Source of the DNA: Cohnella abietis
Lineage (GTDB): Bacteria > Bacillota > Bacilli > Paenibacillales > Paenibacillaceae
Reading direction: 5' to 3'
Length of the DNA stretch: 64,000 bases
Assembly (NCBI RefSeq): GCF_004295585.1
Contig: NZ_AP019400.1
Coordinates: forward strand, 3,260,001-3,324,000
The translations under genes and the position numbers were made by a program. Below, piece after piece: positions 53,836 to 62,164 of the stretch (positions are counted from its first letter, which is position 1; the number at the start of each line of letters is the position of its first letter). Under the pieces are notes generated by a model. That model saw nothing but the letters and a program-made list of their open reading frames with translations, was not told the origin of the DNA and did no database searches.

Positions 53836-56042
53836 ATGAAGAAGAGAAGTTCTATATTATTAAAAAGTGTTTTGTCAGCTACTGTGATGGCGTCCGCGCT
53901 GTTCGTTGGATATGGAGAGAGGGCTTTCGCTGCTCCTGTGTTTAGCCAATGGGGAGAAGATGGCGAAGAGGATGGACAACTTAGCTTTCCTCAAGGGATG
54001 GCAATTGATCAAGCAGGAAATCTTTATGTAGCGGATACAATGAACAGCCGTGTGCAGAAATTCTCATCAGATGGACAGTTTCTACAAAAATGGGACATTG
54101 ATGGAATGGTCTACGGAATGCCACGGGCCATTGCAGTTGATCATAGTGGGCTTGTCTATGTGAATAGTGGCCAAGGCAATATTCGGGTATTTAATTCGGA
54201 CGGCACTGAGCTGAGGCGTTGGATTGATAGTAAATTTCTGAATTCTGGCGTATTGGGAATGGCAGTTGACCAAGAGGGTAACGTGTATGTATCGAATGCC
54301 GGATTACATCAGATACGAAAATATGATCCGACGGGACAAGTTTTGCTCACATGGGGTGCGCGTGGAACCGATCAAGGGAAGTTCAATGCGCCATCTGGCA
54401 TCGCGATTAATCGCGATGGTACCATTTTTGTCGCTGATCCGGGCAACTTCCGCATCCAGCAATTCGATGCCATGGGCAGCTATCTTGGACAATGGGGAGA
54501 GGGAGAAAGCGACGAAGCGGGGAAATTTAGTTTTCCACAAGCGCTCACCTTTGATCAGTATGGAAATCTTCATGTAATGGAGACGAAAATTTTCGAATTC
54601 AAGTACTTGATCCTCATGGGAAATCAATTAGGATGTGGGGGAGGGAAGGCTCTGGTTCTGGAGAATTTGAGGTTACATTCGGTGTGGCCACCGATAATTT
54701 CGGAAATATCTTTGTAGATGATTCCATGCTGCGCCGTGTACAAAAATTCTCACTCACCTTAGCCAGCCCGCAAATCGTGACAACTTCAAATCAGGCGACC
54801 GTTACATGGACTGAAGTGGAGGGGGCAACCGACCTAGAGCTTGAATGGTCTATAGACGGAAAAAGCTGGAGTAAGAAACCCTTGACCGCCAATGAAACTC
54901 ACACAACCATTTATCCACTAATAGAAAGTACAACCTATCAGTTCCGCTTGAGCGGTAATTTTGGTCCAGGCCAAAGAATGGCTTCGGATCTAGTGGAAGC
55001 CAAAACCGCAAATATACCATTGCCTTCTTACTATCCTGATACGGTTGCTTCTTCAGAACCATTAAAGTCAACAAATGGTCTAATAACGCTTCCCGCTGGC
55101 AAAACGGGTGAGGTTAGTCTTGAAGATAAAATTGGGATCTCAATTCCGGCTCATGCATCAGATAAAGAACTGAAATTAACGATAGAGAAAGTTCTAAATC
55201 CGCAAAAATTTGTTAATAATCATGAAGTTCTGAGTAGCTCGATATTTGAAATTGTGAAAAGCTTCCCGGAAAACCTAAGTAAACCGGTGAAGATCACGCT
55301 ACTGTTTGATTCGACCATTTTGAAGAACGATCAATCGGTTGGTGTCTTCTATTATGACGATGAGAAGAAAGAATGGATAGGTGTCTCCGAGGGTAAGATT
55401 AACGGCAACCATATTAGTGTGGAAGTTAATCATTTTGGAAAATTCTCGGTATTCGTTGTAGATCAAGCTACAGGGAAGCCTATAACGAACAACGTAACGG
55501 AAACGATTAGTAGTGATACCGCCGGGCACTGGGCAGAGGCGAGCATCAAGCAAGCAATAAGTAGCGGAATCGTTAAGGGTTATCCTGATGGTACATTTAA
55601 GCCGAATCATACCGTGACACGTGCAGAATTTGCTGAAATGCTGATGAATACGCTCAAGCCGCAAGGAGAAGGAGTGACACCGACCTTCACAGATACTGCA
55701 GAGATTGGAGCATGGGCGAATAAGGCGATTGCACAAGCGGTACAAGCTGGCATCATTAAAGGCAATCCTAACGGTGCATTCCGTCCGAATGTAGAGATTA
55801 CACGTGCGGAGATGGCCGAAATGATAGCTCGTGCTATGAGCTTGTCTATCGACGCAAATGCGATAACTGATTTTGCAGACGACAAAGATATTCCTACGTG
55901 GGCGAAAGCCAGTGTTGCTAAAGTGAAGAGTGCAGGTATTTTACAAGGTAGAGGCTCGAACAAATTCGCTGCACAAGACCATGCAACGAGGGCTGAAGCC
56001 ATAACGGTTTTGCTAAAAATACTGGTTCAAGAGAGCAAGTAA
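53836..56042 (+). pseudogene. NHL-repeat surface protein with SLH domains, 1-nt frameshift
   Basis: About 735 codons. Signal peptide 1-33 (ATVMASALFVGYGERAFAAP), at least six NHL repeats (FPQGMAIDQAGNLYVADTMNSRVQKF ...) forming a beta-propeller, a fibronectin-III-like domain, a ZU5/GAIN-like segment (ITLPAGKTGEVSLEDKIGISIP) and three C-terminal SLH domains (IVKGYPDGTFKPNHTVTRAEF). Frame breaks at about 54586-54593: ACGAAAATTTTCGA should carry one more A to read ETKNFRIQVLD; the rest continues from there (VMWGREGSGSG...). A homopolymer deletion, real or an assembly error. ATG 53836 rather than 53812. Fur box suggests iron-linked expression. Confidence 0.85.
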
Positions 56043-56045
56043 AGT

Positions 56046-56092
56046 AAAAAACAAGCTTAGGCGGACCTAATGGTCTTTCTAAGTTTGTTTTG
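56046..56092 (+). terminator. Terminator
   Basis: ACAAGCTTAGGCGGACC-TAAT-GGTCTTTCTAAGTTTGT with two mismatches, then TTTTG. Confidence 0.78.
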
Positions 56093-56099
56093 CATTTGG

Positions 56100-56376
56100 T
56101 CAAAGGTTGCGGGTCAGTCAGTTCCAAATTGGAACTTATCACTTCCTTACTTGGAAAGAGACGAGGTAGATAGCGTATTGCTATTTAATGGCGCCCCAAG
56201 AGGCAAAGATGATTTTCTTAATCATAACCAATTAAGCTAAGGAGCGCGAATTTTACAACCCCCAAATTCATACTCATCCCCTTCAAGTCTTAAAAACGGA
56301 TATTGAACTTAATAGCAGGATTTGGTAGCGTTATATGAAAGAGAATTCATATATAGGCTGAATTAGGCGGGGGAGT
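56100..56376. other. Gap with a 17-bp palindrome
   Basis: AGTTCCAA-A-TTGGAACT (56120-56136) is an exact 8-1-8 palindrome, possibly an operator. No gene in the stretch. Confidence 0.4.
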
Positions 56377-56871
56377 ATGAACAAGGTTCTTATCATTGGA
56401 ATTGTGGCAAGTGGTAAAACAACATTGGCAAAGCGATTGTCGAAAAAAATTAATGTTCCTTGGTATGAGCTGGACTCCATTGTTCATCATCAATCGGCTA
56501 CGGGACGAAATAAACGTACAGAAGATGAACAGGTTGAAGCTATTATGGATATTGATAAAGACGGAAATTGGATATTCGAAGGAACGGATCGTGAATCTTA
56601 TCAATGTTTATATGAAATGGCAGATACAATTATATTTCTTGATACACCGCTATGGAAGCGTAAAATCAGAATATTCGTTCGGTTCCTCAAGCAAAAACTT
56701 GGCGTCGAAAGTTGTCAGTATAAACCTGATATTACTATGTTAAAAATGATGTATAAATGGACACTTGATTTTGAAAGCAATAGAGACAAATTTGAAGCAA
56801 AGCTGCAATTATATCAAAATAAAGTTATCAGATTATACGATAATAGAGACTTGAGCTTAATAGTTAAATAA
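56377..56871 (+). CDS. P-loop nucleotide kinase-like protein (FlaR/topology-modulation type)
   Basis: 164 aa. Walker A GIVASGKTTLAKRL (8-21), PWYELDSIVHH, GNWIFEGTDRESY, DTIIFLDTPLWKRKIRIFVRF. Adenylate-kinase-like family annotated as DNA topology modulation protein; true substrate not known. GGCGGGGGAG before the ATG. Confidence 0.85.
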   Translation: MNKVLIIGIVASGKTTLAKRLSKKINVPWYELDSIVHHQSATGRNKRTEDEQVEAIMDIDKDGNWIFEGTDRESYQCLYEMADTIIFLDTPLWKRKIRIFVRFLKQKLGVESCQYKPDITMLKMMYKWTLDFESNRDKFEAKLQLYQNKVIRLYDNRDLSLIVK

Positions 56872-56911
56872 ATATCCCAATATTGAGTTGTGACACCAGG
56901 AAACTCTTCCA

Positions 56912-57769
56912 TTAATGCACCTGTTCAATCATTTGAAGTAATCTAGACAACGCACTAGAGAAAACCGAGTTCCGGCGATGCACAAACCATACCTGCAAAT
57001 CTCGGTACCCTTCAGGTAGGCGGTGGGAAGCGATGACTCCCGCCTCTTTCGCCTTGGCAATTGACGATTGTGGCAGCATAGACACACCAAGTCCAGCGGA
57101 TACCCCACTTAGAATTACTTCTAACGTTCCAAACTCCATAATTTGATAAGAACTCATCCCACTCTCGCGTAGGAAGCTCTCAGCTTTTGCCCGATGCGTA
57201 CATCCAACGTCGAAGAACAACATCGGCTTCATAAGCAATTCTCGCAAGTCACTCTTACCCGGTTGCGATATCAGTACCAACTCCTCGTCGAAAACAGCAA
57301 CATGCTCAATATCAGGCTGGTCAATGGGTCCATATACAAAGGCTCCATCAATTTCGTAATCAAGCACCTTTTGTAAGAGTCCATGCGTTTCGCCAGTTAC
57401 GAGCGATAGATTGACGTCGGGATAACGTAAGTGATACTCGGATAGAAGAGGAGTCAGATGAATAACTGCTGTCGTTTCGATGGAACCTATGCGGAGAAGA
57501 CCCGCAGGGTGTTCCGAGTATTGTGTGGATTTCACAGCCTCGTCCATCAGAGTCAGTATTTTATCCGCATACTCTAGTAAGTTCTCACCAGCCGGCGTTA
57601 AAGTCATCCCCCGATTGGATCGACGAAAAAGAGGGAGCTTCAACTCAGCTTCAAGGTACTGAATCCGGTTCGTTACATTGGACTGGACATAGTTTAAGAC
57701 TTGTGCGGCCTTCGTTATAGTGCCCTCGCGAGCAACGGCTTGGAATATTTTCAAATCTCCACTTTCCAT
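56912..57769 (-). CDS. LysR-family regulator
   Basis: 285 aa from ATG 57769 (AGGTGA 7 nt upstream). N-terminal LysR HTH (LKIFQAVAREGTITKAAQVLNYVQSNVTNRIQYLE), C-terminal binding domain. CzcR/CysL-like. Divergent from the quinone-oxidoreductase-like gene, 128 bp apart, and probably its regulator. Confidence 0.92.
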   Translation of the reverse strand: MESGDLKIFQAVAREGTITKAAQVLNYVQSNVTNRIQYLEAELKLPLFRRSNRGMTLTPAGENLLEYADKILTLMDEAVKSTQYSEHPAGLLRIGSIETTAVIHLTPLLSEYHLRYPDVNLSLVTGETHGLLQKVLDYEIDGAFVYGPIDQPDIEHVAVFDEELVLISQPGKSDLRELLMKPMLFFDVGCTHRAKAESFLRESGMSSYQIMEFGTLEVILSGVSAGLGVSMLPQSSIAKAKEAGVIASHRLPEGYRDLQVWFVHRRNSVFSSALSRLLQMIEQVH

Positions 57770-57897
57770 CTCAATTTCACCTGCTTGGTATGATTCTTTA
57801 TGATAGTCGCCTTCAGTTTTGATCATTTTACTGGATTATATCCTCTATGTACAATTCAATATAGATTCACAAATAACGGATTAAAGGAGTAATCAAG

Positions 57898-58893
57898 ATG
57901 AAAGCAATTGTACATGCTGGGCAAAGTGGCCTGAATGGCTTGAAATATAATGATATTATGGACAAACAGCCGGGGTTAGGCGAAGTGAAAGTAAGGTTAG
58001 AGGCAGCAGGACTCAACCATAGGGATTTGTTCATCATGGCAGCTAGAACAGAGCAGGATGTTCCTCTCATTATTGGTTCTGATGGCGCGGGCAGGATTGA
58101 AGCAGTAGGTGAAGGTGTGTCCAACCATACAGTAGGTGCCGAGGTCATCATTAATCCGTGTATCGGATGGGAATCCGCAGAAAATGTTCCGAACGTTCCA
58201 GACATTGTGGGCGGTCCTTCAGAAGGTACTTTCGCCGAGTCTATCATCATTCCTGCGCAAAATGCCATCAGCAAACCAGCTTACTTGACTTGGGAAGAAG
58301 CGGGCGTGTTACCTCTGTCCGCCTTGACGGCCTATCGAGCTCTGTTCACGAGAGGCCGCTTACAGAAAGGTGAACATGTCCTTATTCCTGGCATTGGCGG
58401 TGGTGTTGCGACTTATGCCATGATGATGGCTTTAGCGGTAGGTGCACGTGTCAGTGTCACATCACGTAGTGAAACTAAGATGCAAGCTGCGCTCGCACAC
58501 GGGGCTAACCATGCATTTGACAGTAAAAATAGTGATTGGTGGAGGGGAAGTTTGAACGGAGACACAGTGGATCTCATCCTCGACAGCATCGGACCTGCTA
58601 CGTTCCCACATTACTTCGACATTATTAAACCGAATGGCCGTATTGTCATGTTTGGAGCAAGCTCGGGAGATCGTATGGAGATCCCGATGCGGTCCATATT
58701 TTTCCCCCAAATCAGTATCATCGGAACCTCTATGGGAAGCAGCGAAGAGTTTGCTGATATGCTTCAATTTATGGAGCGCCATTCGCTTCGTCCCATCATT
58801 GATCGAGTATATTCTTTACCAGATACAGCTGAGGCATTTCACAGAATGCAGCTGGGTGAGCAGTTCGGTAATATTGGAATAAAAATAAATTGA
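57898..58893 (+). CDS. Zinc-type alcohol dehydrogenase / quinone oxidoreductase (MDR family)
   Basis: 331 aa. GroES-like N-terminal domain ([30 protein letters not shown]), Rossmann domain ([31 protein letters not shown]). No structural-zinc Cys cluster and no catalytic Cys at the usual place (AAGLNHRDL), so a zinc-free reductase is more likely. AAAGGAG before the ATG. Confidence 0.9.
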   Translation: MKAIVHAGQSGLNGLKYNDIMDKQPGLGEVKVRLEAAGLNHRDLFIMAARTEQDVPLIIGSDGAGRIEAVGEGVSNHTVGAEVIINPCIGWESAENVPNVPDIVGGPSEGTFAESIIIPAQNAISKPAYLTWEEAGVLPLSALTAYRALFTRGRLQKGEHVLIPGIGGGVATYAMMMALAVGARVSVTSRSETKMQAALAHGANHAFDSKNSDWWRGSLNGDTVDLILDSIGPATFPHYFDIIKPNGRIVMFGASSGDRMEIPMRSIFFPQISIIGTSMGSSEEFADMLQFMERHSLRPIIDRVYSLPDTAEAFHRMQLGEQFGNIGIKIN

Positions 58894-58968
58894 GCTGGAC
58901 GGCGATGGGAACGATCCCATCTATAGAGAGATTGAGAAGGAGTGTGGCATTAGCTGCAAGCTTTCACA

Positions 58969-59958
58969 TCACCCATCTCCGTATGGGTCAATCGTTTGAA
59001 TCGTGCCGTCGGCATTGTATTTCAGCTCAGTAAATTTCAAGCAACGTTTGTTGTCGCTGCCGCCCGACAAGGAGCTATCGTGGTAGAACAAATACCATTT
59101 GTCCTGGAATTCGACAATCGAATGGTGAGTCGTCCAGCCTATCACCGGCGTCATAATCGTTCCTTGGAAGGTGAACGGTCCGTAAGGATTGTCGCCAATG
59201 GCGTAGACGAGCTTGTGTGTGCTGCCGGTCGAATAAGAGAGATAGTATTTGCCATTGTGCTTGTGCATCCACGGACCTTCAAAATACCGTCTATCCTCGT
59301 CCCCGGCCAAGAGCGTTCGACCGGATGGGTCGACAATTGAAATTTCGCGCGGCGTTTCCTTGAATGTCAGCATGTCGTCGCTCAGCTCGGCCACTCGCGG
59401 ACCCAAAGCAGGTGCATCGGGAGCCGGCCCTGCAGCATCCGTGACAAACTCACCAGTTTGCCACTTTTCGAGCTGCCCACCCCATAATCCACCGAAATAC
59501 ATATAGGCCTGATCTCCTTCTACGAGAACGGCAGGGTCGATGCTGAAGCTGCCTTGAATGTAGCTCGGTTCAGGTATGAACGGACCGACCGGCGACGAGC
59601 TGGTCGCTACGCCGATACGGAAGATATGATCGTAATCGCGCGCCGGGAAGAAAAGGTAGTAGGTATTGTTCTTGTAAGCTACATCCGGAGCCCACAATTG
59701 CTGCTTCGCCCATGGAATATCGCGCAAATGAAGCACCTCGCCATGGTCGATGCAAGGGGAGCTCTCGTCTTCCATCGACAGAACATGGTAATCCTCCATG
59801 TCGTATTGATCGCCGTTGTCATTCGACACTTGCTCATGATCAAGGTCGTGTGACGGATAAATGTACAGCTTGCCCTCGAATACGTGGGCAGAAGGATCGG
59901 CGGTATATATATGGCTTACAAGTGGTTTATTGTGTTTATCCGATTTCATCAAAGTCAT
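58969..59958 (-). CDS. Glycoside hydrolase family 43
   Basis: 329 aa. Five-bladed propeller with the GH43 acidic triad: base Asp in IYTADPSAHVFEG (about 21), pKa-setting Asp in FSIDPAVLVEG (about 140) and acid Glu in RYFEGPWMHKHNGKYYLSYS (about 222). No signal peptide: cytoplasmic, acting on imported arabino- or xylo-oligosaccharides. Start set at ATG 59958 (AGGGG 6 nt upstream); codons further upstream in the same frame belong to a transposase remnant. Stands apart from any transporter. Confidence 0.9.
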   Translation of the reverse strand: MTLMKSDKHNKPLVSHIYTADPSAHVFEGKLYIYPSHDLDHEQVSNDNGDQYDMEDYHVLSMEDESSPCIDHGEVLHLRDIPWAKQQLWAPDVAYKNNTYYLFFPARDYDHIFRIGVATSSSPVGPFIPEPSYIQGSFSIDPAVLVEGDQAYMYFGGLWGGQLEKWQTGEFVTDAAGPAPDAPALGPRVAELSDDMLTFKETPREISIVDPSGRTLLAGDEDRRYFEGPWMHKHNGKYYLSYSTGSTHKLVYAIGDNPYGPFTFQGTIMTPVIGWTTHHSIVEFQDKWYLFYHDSSLSGGSDNKRCLKFTELKYNADGTIQTIDPYGDG

Positions 59959-60269
59959 AGCATCCCCTAGGAAAAGAATCGTGTTCACACCTAGTCTAGC
60001 AGACTCCCCATGGGGTTCGTCAGCCCTAATATGGTTGTGTATAATACCAAAATATTTGGTTGCTGACTCCGCGACAATAGATTGACACTCCAATTTGAAT
60101 TTTGTACACGGGGGCTTTAATGGACAACCTTCACAACTCGCACTTCGGTAATGGCGATACTCAATTGTATAGCCACTTTCAGTTTTTTCTTTACTGCTTC
60201 GATATAATACTAACTTTTGTTCACCTTTGCAGGTCCAAGTATCTTCATCTGCATTGTAATCCCATTTCT
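59959..60269 (-). mobile_element. IS1182-type transposase remnant
   Basis: Minus-strand reading (in frame with the GH43 gene) gives EKWDYNADEDTWTCKGE, LVLYRSSKEKTESGYTIEYR and YRSASCEGCPLKPPCTK: the Cys-containing region of IS1182-family DDE transposases (Y.CP.G....; C.GCPL...C). No DDE catalytic part or inverted ends remain. The insertion moved the GH43 gene under new upstream sequence. Confidence 0.75.
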
Positions 60270-61061
60270 CTATAATTTTTTAAAACGCATTATTATAGCA
60301 GGAGGAATCTCATACCAATCGAACTTGTCATTTTCTGCTCCGTCTAGAGTGAAGCAAGGTTCTTCTAACCCGTCAAGGACAAAGTTTGAAGTTAAAAATA
60401 TATTTATATAATACGATAAAGGTCGATGAAATATTAAATGCGGAACAGGTTGACCTTTTATGCCAATAACTTCAGTAGGTTCTGGAGTTAAATATTTGGC
60501 AATCTGAATACTATTCCTAGCAACAATCTCACCGTTAATATCTTCTGTTTCATGTATTTTTCTCATACTAGGTGTTTGGAAGCAGGGGTGAGGGATAGAA
60601 AAGACAAAAGTCCCCTTTTCCTTTAATAATTCATTGAGTGCTTTAGCTAAAATGGTTATGTCGGCAATATCCATTAATGCCATATTGGATACAGCGCTAT
60701 CATACTTTTCTTTTCCAAGGTTAATTAAGGACTCATAGTGTGTGGCATCAATTACATGATAATCAATACAATTTAGATAATCTGTAGACCTTAATTTAGC
60801 TCGTTCAATCATTTTTGGACTGTAGTCAAAAGCAACAACATTTGCACCTAACTCAGCCAATCTTCTAGAAAAATTACCATTACCGCATGCAATATCTAAT
60901 ATCGTTTTTCCTTCGGTTACTGCTAGAAGTCTTTCTGTCTGCGGTTTAATAATTTCCCGGTGAAAACGATTACTTTTTTCTCCCATATAATCATCCCAGT
61001 ATTCCGCAATTTCATCCCATCTTGTCTGTGATTCCACGGTTAAACCTTTCCATTCACTCAA
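60270..61061 (-). CDS. Class I SAM-dependent methyltransferase
   Basis: 263 aa. SAM motif I LDIACGNGNFSRRLAELGANVVAFDYSPKMI (about 55-86), post-motif IDATHYESL, motif II YDSAVSNMALMDI. Small-molecule methyltransferase, substrate unknown. Start TTG 61061 (AAGGGG 7 nt upstream) fits better than ATG 61079, which would overlap the divergent TetR gene by 18 bp. Confidence 0.82.
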   Translation of the reverse strand: MSEWKGLTVESQTRWDEIAEYWDDYMGEKSNRFHREIIKPQTERLLAVTEGKTILDIACGNGNFSRRLAELGANVVAFDYSPKMIERAKLRSTDYLNCIDYHVIDATHYESLINLGKEKYDSAVSNMALMDIADITILAKALNELLKEKGTFVFSIPHPCFQTPSMRKIHETEDINGEIVARNSIQIAKYLTPEPTEVIGIKGQPVPHLIFHRPLSYYINIFLTSNFVLDGLEEPCFTLDGAENDKFDWYEIPPAIIMRFKKL

Positions 61062-61601
61062 ATGGATTTCCCCTTCCATGACAAGTATTTATCAATTCTA
61101 GATCTAATTGTAAATGAAGAAGGTACAGAAAAGCTAACGTTGGAGGCTGTTGCCCAAAAGGCGGGAATCAGTAAGGGGGGATTGCTTTATCATTTCCCTA
61201 CTAAAGATGCTTTGATTCTAGGTGTGATTGAGCAGCTATCCCATCATTTTGTTGAAGGGTTTAATAAGAGGGCAAATGAAGATCATCACTCCAAAGGAAA
61301 GTGGACGAGATCCTATATCGAAACATCTTATTTCGATGAGAGCGATGTGAACGATCTTTATACGGCGCTTTCAACTGCTCATTTTACTAATCCTGATATG
61401 CTGCAACAGCTGCGGCTTGTTTACTCTGAGATTCAGAATAAAATCGAGAATGATGAAATAGACCCTGTTCGTGCAACGCTTGTTCGATTAGCAATAGATG
61501 GTCTTTGGTTTGCTGAAATGTTTGGTCTTGCTCCGCCAAGTGCAGACCTCAAACAAAAGGTGATTGAAGAATTAAAGGCAAGCATACTGGAGGCAAAATA
61601 A
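61062..61601 (+). CDS. TetR-family regulator
   Basis: 179 aa. HTH LTLEAVAQKAGISKGGLLYHFPTKDALI (residues 27-54), TetR_C-type ligand domain. No ribosome site before ATG 61062 and its upstream region is the 5' end of the methyltransferase, so the natural promoter may have been lost at a junction. Its stop overlaps the efflux-gene ATG by one base; it likely represses that pump. Confidence 0.85.
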   Translation: MDFPFHDKYLSILDLIVNEEGTEKLTLEAVAQKAGISKGGLLYHFPTKDALILGVIEQLSHHFVEGFNKRANEDHHSKGKWTRSYIETSYFDESDVNDLYTALSTAHFTNPDMLQQLRLVYSEIQNKIENDEIDPVRATLVRLAIDGLWFAEMFGLAPPSADLKQKVIEELKASILEAK

Positions 61602-61984
61602 TGGCATATTTATTTTTGGCAATTTCCATCATTGGAGAGCTGTTCGGTACATCGATGCTGAAGGCTTCACAAGGATTTACTAAACTATATCCTTCAATAT
61701 TCACGCTTGTTGCATTTGTAACCTCGCTCTTTTTTCTCTCAATTGCTCTCAAAACACTTCCCTTAAACATGACCTACGCCATCTGGTCAGGGATAGGGGC
61801 TGTAGCTACGGCCCTTATTTCTGTATTGATTTGGAAAGAAAAAATAAACATAGGAAGCATCATCGGCATAGCATTGATTGTTATTGGAGTAGTGGTCTTA
61901 AACTTATTCGGTGCTGGACACGGCGAAGAAGGCGACGCAAAGGGTGCATCAGATCAACAAGCTCAATTGTTCTTGAGTAAATGA
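61601..61984 (+). CDS. Small multidrug resistance (SMR) efflux protein
   Basis: 127 aa, four membrane helices. Active-site Glu in LAISIIGELFGTSMLK (E14 equivalent), YAIWSGIGAVATALISVLIWKE signature. EmrE/QacC type proton-coupled export of lipophilic cations. The soluble tail after GHGEEGDAKGASDQQ is longer than usual (about 20 residues extra). Confidence 0.92.
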   Translation: MAYLFLAISIIGELFGTSMLKASQGFTKLYPSIFTLVAFVTSLFFLSIALKTLPLNMTYAIWSGIGAVATALISVLIWKEKINIGSIIGIALIVIGVVVLNLFGAGHGEEGDAKGASDQQAQLFLSK

Positions 61985-62041
61985 ATAATGGTATTCACCA
62001 ATACTGCAATGGAAGGCATGTCGGGCCAGAGAAAGAATACA

Positions 62042-62075
62042 AGAGCCTTGGTCCGGTATTATCGGCCAAGGCTCT
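62042..62075. terminator. Terminator hairpin
   Basis: AGAGCCTTGG / CCAAGGCTCT, 10-bp perfect stem, extended inside by CCG/CGG. Between convergent genes. Confidence 0.75.
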
Positions 62076-62164
62076 CTGTACAGCAAGATATCAAAGGAAA
62101 TATAGAGGACTTTTTGTAGCTGCATTTGCTCATCAACTTTGATGTTGGACACTAACACTCACTT

